This document shows, piece by piece, positions 1 through 8,063 of a stretch of 64,000 nucleotides of DNA (its first letter is position 1; each line of letters opens with the position of its first letter). Location of the stretch: NCBI GenBank assembly GCA_007751255.1, contig CP036296.1:1116001-1180000 (forward strand), given 5' to 3'. This DNA comes from Engelhardtia mirabilis. Lineage in GTDB: Bacteria > Planctomycetota > UBA1135 > GCA-002686595. Position numbers and translations under genes: made by a program. The notes beneath the pieces were generated by a model, which ran no database searches, was not told where the DNA came from, and worked only from the letters and a program-made list of their open reading frames with translations.

Positions 1-1459
1 CTCCCAGGAGCAGTCGCGAGCGCGCGACCAGCAGGGGGTCCGTGTCGCGCAGGTCGGGCAGGAAGGCGGCCGGCGTCTCGACCGTCGCCAGTTCGGACAG
101 GGCCGCCGAGTCGAGGGCGTCGTAGATGTCGAGGCGCGTGCGTAGGGAAAGGGTCAGATCCGTGAGCAGCCGACGAACCGAAGCCGCGTTGCGATCGGCC
201 TGCTCGCGCTGGGCGGCGACACGAGTCGTGGCTCGCCGCTCCTGGATTGCCAGGGTCGCGCCGGCGACGACCATGGCTACCAGCGCCACGCCCAGTCCCG
301 TCGCGATGCGCGGCCGGCGGCGCAACCACAGGCGAGCGACGCCGAAGTGGCCCAGGGGCGACGCGCTGACCGGTCGCAGGGCCAGCAAGTTGTCCAGGTC
401 GTCGGCCAGGGCCGTGGCCGTGGCATAGCGCCGCGCCGGGTCCGTGGCGAGCGCCTTGAGCACCACCGCCTCCACGTCGCGCGAGAGGCTCGGCGCGAGT
501 CGTCGCGGCGGAAGCAGCTGGCCCTCGCGAATGCGCCGCATGGTCTCCTCGGGGCTCGGCGCCGCAAAGGGCGACTGCAGGGTCAACAGCTCGTAGAGCG
601 TCGCACCAAGGGAGAACACGTCCGCTCGACCGTCGATCGTGTCGGAGGCCGCCGCGAGCTGCTCGGGCGCCATGTATTGCAGCGATCCCAGGCGCGTCCC
701 CGTGCGCGTCAGACGAGCCGCGCCGTCGATGCGCGCCAGGCCGAAGTCCACCAGCCGCGCGCGCCCGTCGTCGGTGACGATTACGTTCGACGGTTTGACA
801 TCCCGGTGCAAGACGCGGCGCCCGTGGGCGTGCTCCAGGGCTCGGGCGACGTCGCGCGCCACCCGCAGGCAGGCGCGGGTCCAGCCGTCGTCGGAGCCGG
901 GCACGAGGGTCGCGCCGTCGAGGTTATCGCCGTCGTGCTCGGCAACCGCTTCGAGGATCTGTGCCAGGCTGCGTCCCTCGACCAGCTCCATGGCCAACCA
1001 CGGAACGCCCTCGTGCTCGCCGAAGCGGTGCAGGGCGGCGACGCCCGGGTGGGCGAGCTGGGCCGCGGCCGTGGCCTCGCGCCGCACCCGCTCGCGCGCG
1101 CCGGGGACCAGCAGCAGCTCCGGGCGCAGCACCTTGAGCGCCACCGAGCGCCCCAATTCGTCGTCGCGGGCGCGGTAGACCACGCCCATGCCCCCTTCGC
1201 CGATCAGAGCTTCGATGCGGTAGTCGCCGACCCGCTCGGGCAGGCCCTCGCCGAGGGCGCCGCGGTCCAAGAGGCCCATGCGCGCCAGGCGTGCCAGGCG
1301 GCGGCGCACGTCGCTGGCTAGCTCCGGATGCCCTTCCAGCAGGCTGACCACGCCCGCCTCGCCCTCCTGTTCGTGGCGCTCGAGGGCCGCGATCACGAGC
1401 TCTTCCACGGCGGCCCGGTGGGGTTCGTCCTGGAGGGGGAGGGGCTGGTCGTCGCTCAT
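1..1459 (-). CDS. Membrane Ser/Thr protein kinase, C-terminus cut by the window edge
   Basis: The frame runs from an ATG at 1459 off the left edge (about 486 codons visible). After an N-terminal helical part of about 75 residues comes a eukaryotic-type kinase domain: glycine loop GEGGMGVVY near residue 88, VALK lysine near 109, HRDVKPSN near 216, VDFGLA and a GSLQYMAPEQ activation segment. All catalytic residues are present, so it should phosphorylate Ser/Thr of cytoplasmic partners. One transmembrane helix follows near residues 385-410, so the missing C-terminus probably carries an exported sensor part. The gene is divergent from a sigma factor 88 bp away, a common planctomycete arrangement, and the two may form one signalling module (inference). 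Kinase assignment is firm; substrate and stimulus are unknown. Confidence 0.93.
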   Translation of the reverse strand, partial: MSDDQPLPLQDEPHRAAVEELVIAALERHEQEGEAGVVSLLEGHPELASDVRRRLARLARMGLLDRGALGEGLPERVGDYRIEALIGEGGMGVVYRARDDELGRSVALKVLRPELLLVPGARERVRREATAAAQLAHPGVAALHRFGEHEGVPWLAMELVEGRSLAQILEAVAEHDGDNLDGATLVPGSDDGWTRACLRVARDVARALEHAHGRRVLHRDVKPSNVIVTDDGRARLVDFGLARIDGAARLTRTGTRLGSLQYMAPEQLAAASDTIDGRADVFSLGATLYELLTLQSPFAAPSPEETMRRIREGQLLPPRRLAPSLSRDVEAVVLKALATDPARRYATATALADDLDNLLALRPVSASPLGHFGVARLWLRRRPRIATGLGVALVAMVVAGATLAIQERRATTRVAAQREQADRNAASVRRLLTDLTLSLRTRLDIYDALDSAALSELATVETPAAFLPDLRDTDPLLVARSRLLLG

Positions 1460-1534
1460 GGGCGGGGTGCGCGCGGCCCCACGCTAATCGATCCGCCACG
1501 GGCCGCGAGTGTCACCGGCTCCTTCGCAACTTCC

Positions 1535-1540
1535 TACCAT
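1535..1540 (+). promoter_or_regulatory. Candidate -10 element TACCAT before the sigma gene
   Basis: TACCAT ends 7 nt before the GTG at 1548. If it is a -10 box, the transcript would start almost exactly at that GTG, giving a leaderless mRNA. The same spacing recurs before at least four other genes in this window. No clear -35 box is visible. Confidence 0.4.
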
Positions 1541-1547
1541 TGAGCCC

Positions 1548-2108
1548 GTGACCGAAGGCGACAGCGAGCCCGCTCCCGACATGGAAGCCCTCCTGGCCCA
1601 GGGCCTGCCGGCCCTGCGGACCTTCGTCCGCCTGCGCCTGGCACCGGCCCTGCGCGCGCGGGAGTCGGTCGAGGACGTGGTGCAGAGCACCTGTCGCGAA
1701 GTGCTCGAGAGCGCCGAGGGCTTCAAGGGCGGCGGCGAGGCCGGCTTCCGCCGTTGGATCTACACCCTGGCCCAGCGCAAGATCGCCGACCGTTGGGCCT
1801 ACCACCGGGCCCAGAAGCGCGACATCGGGCGCGAAGCGGGGGGCGGGGACGACCTGCTCCTGGACCAGTACGCCGGCCTGGCCGGCCCGGGGACCCAGGT
1901 CGCGAGTCTCGAGGAGCTGCGCGCGATCGAGGCCGCCTTCGACCGCCTGCGCGAGGAGGACCGCGAGGTGATCTCCCTGGTGCGAGTGCTGGGGATGTCG
2001 GCCGCCGACGCAGGGGCCTGTTTGGACAAGAATGCGGGTGCCGTCCGCACTAGCCTGCACCGGGCCCTCGCGCGCCTGGCGGAGGAACTCGAGCGCGGCC
2101 CGGGGTAG
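1548..2108 (+). CDS. Sigma-70 family (ECF-like) RNA polymerase sigma factor
   Basis: A protein of 186 residues with the two domains of a minimal sigma factor: region 2 (VEDVVQSTCREVLESAEGF, then RRWIYTLAQRKIADRW) and region 4 (REEDREVISLVRVLGMSAADAGACL, then VRTSLHRALARLAEEL, a helix-turn-helix for -35 recognition). It should direct RNA polymerase to a small regulon. I chose GTG 1548 because a TACCAT box lies 7 nt upstream; an in-frame GTG at 1509 and ATG at 1581 are alternatives. It is divergent from a membrane Ser/Thr kinase and upstream of a SIR2-domain gene, from which a strong hairpin over its stop codon may separate it. No anti-sigma gene is adjacent, so control by the kinase is plausible but unproven. 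Confidence 0.88.
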   Translation: MTEGDSEPAPDMEALLAQGLPALRTFVRLRLAPALRARESVEDVVQSTCREVLESAEGFKGGGEAGFRRWIYTLAQRKIADRWAYHRAQKRDIGREAGGGDDLLLDQYAGLAGPGTQVASLEELRAIEAAFDRLREEDREVISLVRVLGMSAADAGACLDKNAGAVRTSLHRALARLAEELERGPG

Positions 2109-2149
2109 GCGGCGGTCTTGTGCCTGGCACCTGACGTCCGCCTACCCCG
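2101..2149. terminator. 12-bp perfect stem over the sigma stop codon
   Basis: 2101-2112 is perfectly complementary to 2138-2149 (arm CGGGGTAGGCGG) with a 25-nt loop. The stem includes the TAG stop of the sigma gene and ends 24 nt before the SIR2 gene start. There is no U-tract. It could terminate or attenuate readthrough into the SIR2 gene. Confidence 0.5.
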
Positions 2150-2173
2150 GGCCCAACGAGTCGAGGAGGAGCA

Positions 2174-3259
2174 TTGGCCAACAGACCGAATCGTCACTAC
2201 CTGCGCAGTCTCCCGCAGAACGCGCGGCGCGCCCTCGTGCGCGACGCCCGACGCGGCGGCGTGACCCTGGTGCTCGGCGCCGGCGTGTCCCTGTCGCGCG
2301 GCCTGCGCAGTTGGCCCGACCTGGTGCGAGCCATGTGGCGCCGGGTGACCGGCGACGAGCGGCTGCCGGACTGGATGGGCGCGGGCGGCGCGAAGCCGCA
2401 CCCCTTGGCCTACCAGATGGTCTTCGAAGAGCTCGAGCACGCCCTGCGCGCCGAGGAGATCAAGGCGGCACGCGACAACGGCGGCGAACTCGAGGCCGCC
2501 GAACGCGCCAGCGAGCGCTTCGCGGCGCTCTTGGCTCAGGAGCTGTACCGCGACTTCGCGGACGGACCGCGGTCCGGCGACACCCTCGACGTGCTCGCTA
2601 GGCTCTTGCGTCAGGAACAGGCGTCACCCACGCCGCGCATCGAGCGAGTGATCACCTTCAACGCCGACGACCTGCTCGAGATCGAGGCCAACCGCGGCCA
2701 CAGCTACCAGTCCGCGCCGGTGGTCTGGGCCGTGCCCCGCGCCAGCTTCCATCCGCGGCGCGGCGGGGGCGCGGGCGGGCGCTCGCCGATCCAGGTCTAT
2801 CACCTGCACGGCTACCTTCCGAACGTCCGCAACCGACGAGCTTCCCCGGACACGCTGGTGTTCACCGACGCGCAGTATTGGCGCTCCCTGGCGAACCCGG
2901 CCTCCTTCGCGAACCGCGTCTTCGCGGGCGCGCTGCAGGACAGCCACTGCGTCTTCATCGGCCTGTCGATGGAGGACGTCAACCTGATGCGTTGGCTCGG
3001 CCTGCGCCACGTGGAATTCGAGGACGACTTCCTGGCGCGTTACGGCGCGCCCGGGACCTCGACCAAGAACGTCTGGGAGAACCTGCGCGACAACGCGAAC
3101 CGCCACTTCTGGATCACCACCGAGGGCGGCGACCCCAGCCGCATCATCGCCTCGCACCTGGAGCGGCGCGGCGTGCGCACGTTGGTCCTGGAGGGCTGGG
3201 GGGCGCCGTTCGAGGAGTTGATCGAGGAGTGCTTCCCGGCGCCGGCGGCGGCGGACTAA
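2174..3259 (+). CDS. SIR2-like (SIR2_2) domain protein, probable NAD-consuming enzyme
   Basis: A 361-residue protein starting at TTG 2174, chosen because a strong Shine-Dalgarno (GAGGAGGA) ends 3 nt before it and no ATG lies nearby. Sir2 motifs appear in order: LVLGAGVSLSRGL near residue 35 (NAD-binding GAGxS), VITFNADDLLE near 160, YHLHGYLP near 205, VFTDAQYW near 225 and GLSMEDVNLM near 265. This is the SIR2_2 subfamily, whose best known members are NADases or nucleotide-binding effectors, several in anti-phage defence; classical protein deacetylation is less likely. It stands alone with no partner helicase, Argonaute or NTPase beside it, so a defence role is only a guess. Its stop overlaps that of the convergent DUF1501 gene by 4 bp. 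Confidence 0.85.
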   Translation: MANRPNRHYLRSLPQNARRALVRDARRGGVTLVLGAGVSLSRGLRSWPDLVRAMWRRVTGDERLPDWMGAGGAKPHPLAYQMVFEELEHALRAEEIKAARDNGGELEAAERASERFAALLAQELYRDFADGPRSGDTLDVLARLLRQEQASPTPRIERVITFNADDLLEIEANRGHSYQSAPVVWAVPRASFHPRRGGGAGGRSPIQVYHLHGYLPNVRNRRASPDTLVFTDAQYWRSLANPASFANRVFAGALQDSHCVFIGLSMEDVNLMRWLGLRHVEFEDDFLARYGAPGTSTKNVWENLRDNANRHFWITTEGGDPSRIIASHLERRGVRTLVLEGWGAPFEELIEECFPAPAAAD

Positions 3260-4482
3260 CCACGCAACAAGTCGAGGGGCGCGCGCTTCGAGGTCGGGTG
3301 GACGCCGAGCCAGTCGCGCTCGAGGGTCGCGTACACCGAGCGGAAGTCGGTCGAGTGGCGCACGTCGCCGTCCTCGAGGTGCGCGAGGTCGGGCCGCTCG
3401 CCGTGCAGCCCGCCGCGCACGGCGCCGCCGAGCAGGAACACCGGCGCGGCGGCGCCGTGGTCGGTGCCACGGGTGCCGTTCTCGGCTACGCGGCGACCGA
3501 ACTCGCTGTAGACGAGGGTCGTGACGCGGCCCAGGGCCTCGCGGGCGGCAAGCTCGTCGCGGAAGGCGCCCAGGGCCCCGTCCAGCTCGCCCAGCAGCGA
3601 CGCCTGCACTGGCGCCTGGTCCGCGTGGGTGTCGAAGCCGCCCAGGCGCAGGGTGTAGACGCGCGCGGGGAAGCCGCTGGCGACCAGCACCGCGATCGTC
3701 CGCAACTTGCGCGCGAGGTCCGTGCCGGGCCAGTCGGCGCTGGGCTGGACGCGCGCGGCGCCCTCGAGCCGGCGCTCGAGCTCGAGGCCGTCGCGGGCGG
3801 TGGCGCGCAGGAAGGCGAGCTCGCCGCGATCGCCGTCGTGCTGGGCAGACAGGGCGTCGCGCGCGGCGGCGGCCGCGGGCGGCAACTCGCGGCGACGGTC
3901 GGTCAGGTCGCCCCCGATCGCCGCGCCCGGCGCTCCCGCGTCGGTCAGGGACAGGGGCGGCGGACCGTCGCCCACGTGGACGCCCAGGGGCGCGGCCTCG
4001 CCGCGGCGCGCGAGCTGCGAGCAGGCGCGTCCGAGCCAACCGGTGGCCGTGCGGCGGTCCACGTCGCCCACGTCCTCGTGCACGTCGGGAGCGAGCGCCG
4101 TCTGCCAGATATCGCTGGAGCGGAAGTGCGAGCGGTCCGGTTGCGGGTAGCCGACGCCCTGGACGATGGCCAGTTCGCCGGCTGCGAGCAGCCCCGCGCA
4201 GCGTGGGAGGCTCGGATGCAGGGCCAGGTCCGCGCCGATGTCGTGGGCCCCGGCGGCGGCGGCGGCGAGGGTCGGGCGCGCGCGGTGGTAGCGCTCGTCG
4301 CGCCAGGGGATGACGGTGTTCAACCCGTCGTTGCCGCCGGCCAGCTCGATCACCACCAGCACCCGCGCCCCGCCGTCGTCCGTGGACGCGAACGCGCGCC
4401 GCGAGAGGGCCCAGGGCGCCACGGCGGTCACGGCCGCGATCTGCACGCCGTGGAAGAGGAACTCGCGTCGCGTCGAAGCCAT
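3256..4482 (-). CDS. DUF1501 family exported protein
   Basis: A protein of 408 residues that begins with a twin-arginine style signal (STRREFLFHG followed by a hydrophobic stretch), typical of the DUF1501 family. Family landmarks are ELAGGNDGLNTVIP near residue 47, the GFDTHADQ segment near residue 280 and VYSEFGRRVAENGTRGTDHG near 330; the last resembles alkaline-phosphatase-fold metal sites. DUF1501 proteins are exported, often abundant in planctomycetes, and almost always encoded beside a DUF1800 protein; their biochemical activity is not established. Here the ATG lies 3 nt after the DUF1800 stop, the last gene of a three-gene operon. The stop overlaps that of the convergent SIR2 gene. Confidence 0.93.
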   Translation of the reverse strand: MASTRREFLFHGVQIAAVTAVAPWALSRRAFASTDDGGARVLVVIELAGGNDGLNTVIPWRDERYHRARPTLAAAAAGAHDIGADLALHPSLPRCAGLLAAGELAIVQGVGYPQPDRSHFRSSDIWQTALAPDVHEDVGDVDRRTATGWLGRACSQLARRGEAAPLGVHVGDGPPPLSLTDAGAPGAAIGGDLTDRRRELPPAAAAARDALSAQHDGDRGELAFLRATARDGLELERRLEGAARVQPSADWPGTDLARKLRTIAVLVASGFPARVYTLRLGGFDTHADQAPVQASLLGELDGALGAFRDELAAREALGRVTTLVYSEFGRRVAENGTRGTDHGAAAPVFLLGGAVRGGLHGERPDLAHLEDGDVRHSTDFRSVYATLERDWLGVHPTSKRAPLDLLRG

Positions 4483-4485
4483 GGG

Positions 4486-5778
4486 TCAGACCAGTTGGAA
4501 CTCGGGTGAAGCGAGGATCAGGGCCGCGCAGGTGGCGCGCGCGGCGCGGGGGGAGCCGGCCTCGGCGGTGGCGCGCACGGCGGCGGCGCGCCAGGGGGGC
4601 GCGGGGCGGCCGGGGAGCAGGCTCGCGAGCAACCCGTCGAACAGCTCACTCGGCTCGTCCGGGACGGCTCCGCGTGCCTCGTCGGCCCAGTGCTCGGCCA
4701 GCTCGCGCGCCGCGTCGCGCCGCCCGATCCACGTCGTCGAACCGATCCACGCGCGGTCACCCTCCCAACCCTCGACCGTCGGCGGACGGAAGGGCGCCTG
4801 ACCCAGGCGCGTGGCGAGGGCCGCCGCGCGGGCGGGGGGCAGGCTCGCCCCTAGGCTGCGCGAGGCGGTGGCGATCAGCTCGAGGGGGCCCGCGATGCGA
4901 CCGGCGCGGGGTCCGGGCGCGAAGAAGCCGCGCGAGAGCAGGAGCCGCCGCAGGGTCGCGCCCAGGTCGTAGTCGCCCGCGTGCAAGTCGCGCGCGACCT
5001 CGCCCACCAGACCCTCGGGCGCCGCCGGACCCACGTACTCGCGCACCAGCCGCGCGGCCACGAAGCGCGTGCAGGCGCGCAGCTCGCAGATCGCGTCCAC
5101 CAACCCGTCGACGCCGAGCGGACCGCGCGCGCCGAGCACGTGCTTGTCGCCGTCGTCGTGGTCCTCGGGGTAGAGCTTCGCGCGGCGCCCGACCACGCGC
5201 CAACCGGACAGGGCGCGCGCCGCCTCGCGGATGTCGGTCTCGGTGTAGTTGCCGCGCCCCAGGGAGAACAGCTCGAACGCCTCGCGGGCGAGGTTCTCGT
5301 TGGGCGCGCCGCGGCGGTTCTCGACGCCGTCGAGCCAGACCAACATGGCGCCGTCGGTCAGCATCGCGCGCAGGAGCGCGCGGAAGTCGCCCAGGGCGTG
5401 CTCGCGCAGGGTCGCGTTCTGGGCGTGCATCAGGCGCACGTCGACGACCTTGTCCCAGGAGGTGGCGAAGTGGTTGGACCACACCAGGGTCGCGCGCTCG
5501 CGCAGGGCGCCGGCTCCGCCGCACAGGGCCCGCGTCCACCAGGCCTGTAGCAGCTCGATGTCGCCCGAGCCCAGGAGCAGGGCGATCTGACCGTCGGGCC
5601 GCGAGTCGGCGGCTTGCTCGAAGAGCGCGTCCACGGTGGCCTCGGGGCCGCGTTGCACCGCGGCGTCGACCTCCTCGCGCGAGCCACCGAAGGCTGCGCG
5701 CCGCAGCAGGTGGGCCGCGGCCGCAGGCCCCCAGTCGAGGTCGGCGCCGGCCGCGGGTTCGAGCCAGTCGCGAGTCAC
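4486..5778 (-). CDS. DUF1800 family protein
   Basis: A protein of 430 residues. The start is GTG 5778, which overlaps the stop of the preceding gene in the tetranucleotide GTGA, a sign of translational coupling; the frame stays open upstream but that part is out-of-frame reading of the neighbouring gene. DUF1800 landmarks: AAHLLRRAAFGGSREEVDAA near residue 20, LVWSNHFATSWDKV, NENLAREAFELFSLGRGNYTE, then ARALSGW and RFVAARLVREYVGP. The function of DUF1800 is unknown; it is almost invariably partnered with DUF1501, encoded just downstream here, and the pair is thought to act in the periplasm or at the cell surface. No clear signal peptide is visible in this copy. Confidence 0.92.
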   Translation of the reverse strand: MTRDWLEPAAGADLDWGPAAAAHLLRRAAFGGSREEVDAAVQRGPEATVDALFEQAADSRPDGQIALLLGSGDIELLQAWWTRALCGGAGALRERATLVWSNHFATSWDKVVDVRLMHAQNATLREHALGDFRALLRAMLTDGAMLVWLDGVENRRGAPNENLAREAFELFSLGRGNYTETDIREAARALSGWRVVGRRAKLYPEDHDDGDKHVLGARGPLGVDGLVDAICELRACTRFVAARLVREYVGPAAPEGLVGEVARDLHAGDYDLGATLRRLLLSRGFFAPGPRAGRIAGPLELIATASRSLGASLPPARAAALATRLGQAPFRPPTVEGWEGDRAWIGSTTWIGRRDAARELAEHWADEARGAVPDEPSELFDGLLASLLPGRPAPPWRAAAVRATAEAGSPRAARATCAALILASPEFQLV

Positions 5779-7589
5779 TCGGCCGTTCCCCCGGAGTCCA
5801 GCCGCACGACCAGGGCCAGGCCGTCGGGGCCGGTGGCCGAGAGCTCGAGCGACAGGTGCGACTGGGCGGCGAGCAGGGCGAGCACGCCGTCGACCAACTC
5901 GCGGGCGCGGGCTTCGCTGAGGCCGCGGCGCAGGCTGATGGCAAGCTCGATCGCATCCCGTTGGGCTTCGATCAGGGCGGCCGCGCGGGATCCATCGACG
6001 ACCAGGCGCTCGATTGACGGCCCGATGCGATCCGCCACCGGTTGGGCGCGGTTGTCCCTCGCCGTGGGCAGCTCGTCCATCAGGTCGTTCAGGAGGTCTT
6101 CGTGGCTGGCCAGGATCAGCCATTTCGCCGTCGCCGCGCAGGCCGGGGCGGCGTTGTAGACCATGTCGATCGGTTCGCCGGGTGCGGGGCGGCTGTAGTG
6201 GGCGGCGGTCAGCGCGTGGGTCTCGTCGACCTCGGCGCGACGCAGCAGGAAGGGTCGCCCCTCGCCCTTCTGGGCGCGGTCGACGTTGGAGAGCACGATC
6301 GCGTTCTGGAAGGCGGCCACCAGGGGCTCGCGCACCAGGTCGGAGTCGTTCAGCTCCATCACCAGCGCCAGGGCGGGCAGGCGCAGCTCCGGCGCGGGCC
6401 CCGAGCGGAAGGGGATCTCGCGCGCGATCAGCTGCACCGTCGGGCCCAGGCGCGGCAGCACGTCGCGGCGCAGGTCCAGTCCGCCCATCAGCAGCTCGAA
6501 CTGGGACAGACCCTTGGCGAGGCTGGCGCTCGCCTCGTCGTCCAGCTCGAGCGTGCCGTCGACCAGCACGCCGGGCTCGCGGTGGAGCGTCGCGAACAGC
6601 AGGTCCGTGGGGCCGGGCTCGATGGCCAGGTCGATCGAGGTGGGCGGAACCACGTCGGGGCCGGTGCTGGCGAGGCCGAGCTCGACGCCGTTGGGGTCGG
6701 CGGTCAGCCAGGCGTCGAGTACGTCGCCGCGCGCGATGGTGGACAGGGACGGACCGAAGATCAGTTGCCCCTCGGGCTTGTCCGGCAGGCGGACGAGATC
6801 GCGCAGGCCGTCGTCGTCGCCGAACTCCGCCAGAAGGCGTGCCCGCTCCAGGTCGAACTGGGCACCCAGGGCACCCGTCGGACCGGCCGGCGTCCAGTGA
6901 CCGCGGCTGCGCTCGCGCTGGCGCGCAGCGGCGCCGCCCAGGGTGGCGAGCACCGCGTCGCTGTCCTTGGCGAGCATGGCCATTCCGTCGCGCCAGCCCA
7001 CCGCCGCGTCGTCGCCCAACTCCCACAGGTCGACGCCGACGCGGTGGGCGGTGGGGGCGTCGAAGGCGCCGGGGAATCCGGCGCGCTCGGCCGCGCGAGC
7101 GAGCAGGACTTCCAGTGCCGCTCGGCTTGCACCGTTGTCGCTCCCGCGCAGCACCAGGCCGTAGTCGGGCTTGAGGTTCTTCAAGTCGAGCCAGAAGACG
7201 CCGCCGGCGCCGCCCAGGTCGCGGGCGAGCGCGAGCGGCGGCAGCCCCAGCTCGCTCTCGGCCTCGGCCAGGGCCGCGCGGACGCGACCGAGGGCTTGGA
7301 CGGAGTTCCCGGGTAGGGCGGCGAGGGCCGTGACCGCCGGCTGGCCGGCCAGTCGATCGAGGAACCCGGCGGGGTCGTCGATGGCGACCTTCACCAGCGC
7401 TCGATCGGGGATCAACTCGAGGGGAGCGCCGCCCGGAGCGGGGCCATGCGGCGCCTGGGTCGAGAGGAGCGGCCCGCTCGACGCGCCAGCGGCGCCGGCC
7501 CGCGAGGGCTCGAGTGCCGTTCCCACGGCGACCAGGGTCAGGGCCGCGAGACCCGGCCCCACGATGTTCGATCGGAGCACGCTCTGCAT
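5775..7589 (-). CDS. Exported protein of unknown function, first gene of the DUF1800/DUF1501 operon
   Basis: A protein of 604 residues from ATG 7589, chosen because a signal peptide follows (hydrophobic stretch around residues 10-25, then PSRAGA). The rest is a soluble protein rich in Leu/Ala/Asp, with pieces such as ELIPDRALVKVAIDDPAGFL and GVFWLDLKNLKPDYGLVLRG that recall large planctomycete secreted proteins with repeated alpha/beta modules (DUF3352-like), but no family can be assigned by eye. It is translationally coupled to DUF1800 (GTGA overlap), so all three gene products probably work together outside the cytoplasm. No catalytic motif recognised. Confidence 0.75.
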   Translation of the reverse strand: MQSVLRSNIVGPGLAALTLVAVGTALEPSRAGAAGASSGPLLSTQAPHGPAPGGAPLELIPDRALVKVAIDDPAGFLDRLAGQPAVTALAALPGNSVQALGRVRAALAEAESELGLPPLALARDLGGAGGVFWLDLKNLKPDYGLVLRGSDNGASRAALEVLLARAAERAGFPGAFDAPTAHRVGVDLWELGDDAAVGWRDGMAMLAKDSDAVLATLGGAAARQRERSRGHWTPAGPTGALGAQFDLERARLLAEFGDDDGLRDLVRLPDKPEGQLIFGPSLSTIARGDVLDAWLTADPNGVELGLASTGPDVVPPTSIDLAIEPGPTDLLFATLHREPGVLVDGTLELDDEASASLAKGLSQFELLMGGLDLRRDVLPRLGPTVQLIAREIPFRSGPAPELRLPALALVMELNDSDLVREPLVAAFQNAIVLSNVDRAQKGEGRPFLLRRAEVDETHALTAAHYSRPAPGEPIDMVYNAAPACAATAKWLILASHEDLLNDLMDELPTARDNRAQPVADRIGPSIERLVVDGSRAAALIEAQRDAIELAISLRRGLSEARARELVDGVLALLAAQSHLSLELSATGPDGLALVVRLDSGGTAE

Positions 7590-7639
7590 GGTGGAGGGGA
7601 CGGGACGGGGGGCGCGGGGTGAAAGGGAATCTCGACTCA

Positions 7640-7802
7640 AGTGTCCTGGATCAGAAATTCGGCGTCACTTCCCGGAGGTCCGATCGATGCTGGCTAGGCG
7701 CGCCGACGACGCGTATCCGCTGCGATACTCGGAGGAGGCGCAGGCGACGCCAGCGGCGATCGGAGCCCGGGAAGTGACGCCGAATTCCTGATCCAGGACA
7801 CT
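7640..7802. repeat. Long inverted repeat, MITE-like element copy 1
   Basis: The outer arms 7640-7675 and 7767-7802 are complementary over 36 bp with a single mismatch (arm begins AGTGTCCTGGATCAG). Inside, 7677-7694 and 7749-7766 continue the pairing at 15 of 18 positions, leaving a 54-bp centre. There is no open frame that looks coding. The arm sequence is clearly related to both ends of another inverted repeat at 51240-51331, so this is a dispersed, non-autonomous element. It lies between the divergent genes starting at 7589 and 8064. No target-site duplication is evident. Confidence 0.8.
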
Positions 7803-8063
7803 AGCCCGCATCGGCCGGCTGGATCTGCGCCCGGCACGCCCGCCGTCGGCACCTGGCCGAGGGTCGGGGCCCGTGGCGGCCGCGCAGCCCTTCCTGCTGG
7901 GGCTCGGTCGACGGGACGCCGGCAGCTCACGAGTTGGACACGCTGGCCGCAATTCCGCACCGCCGCTGCGGGCTCGACGCGGCGACGGTCGCTGGCCTGG
8001 ATCCAGGCTAGATTGGGGAGCCCGCCTCGGCCCCCCCGCCTCGACGTCAAGGACCCCGTCCCC
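7803..8063 (+). promoter_or_regulatory. Intergenic leader with candidate -10 TAGATT
   Basis: This stretch between the inverted repeat and the secreted repeat-protein gene holds no convincing gene. TAGATT at 8009-8014 resembles the TAnnnT boxes seen before other genes here and would give a 5' leader of about 45 nt before ATG 8064. Confidence 0.35.
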
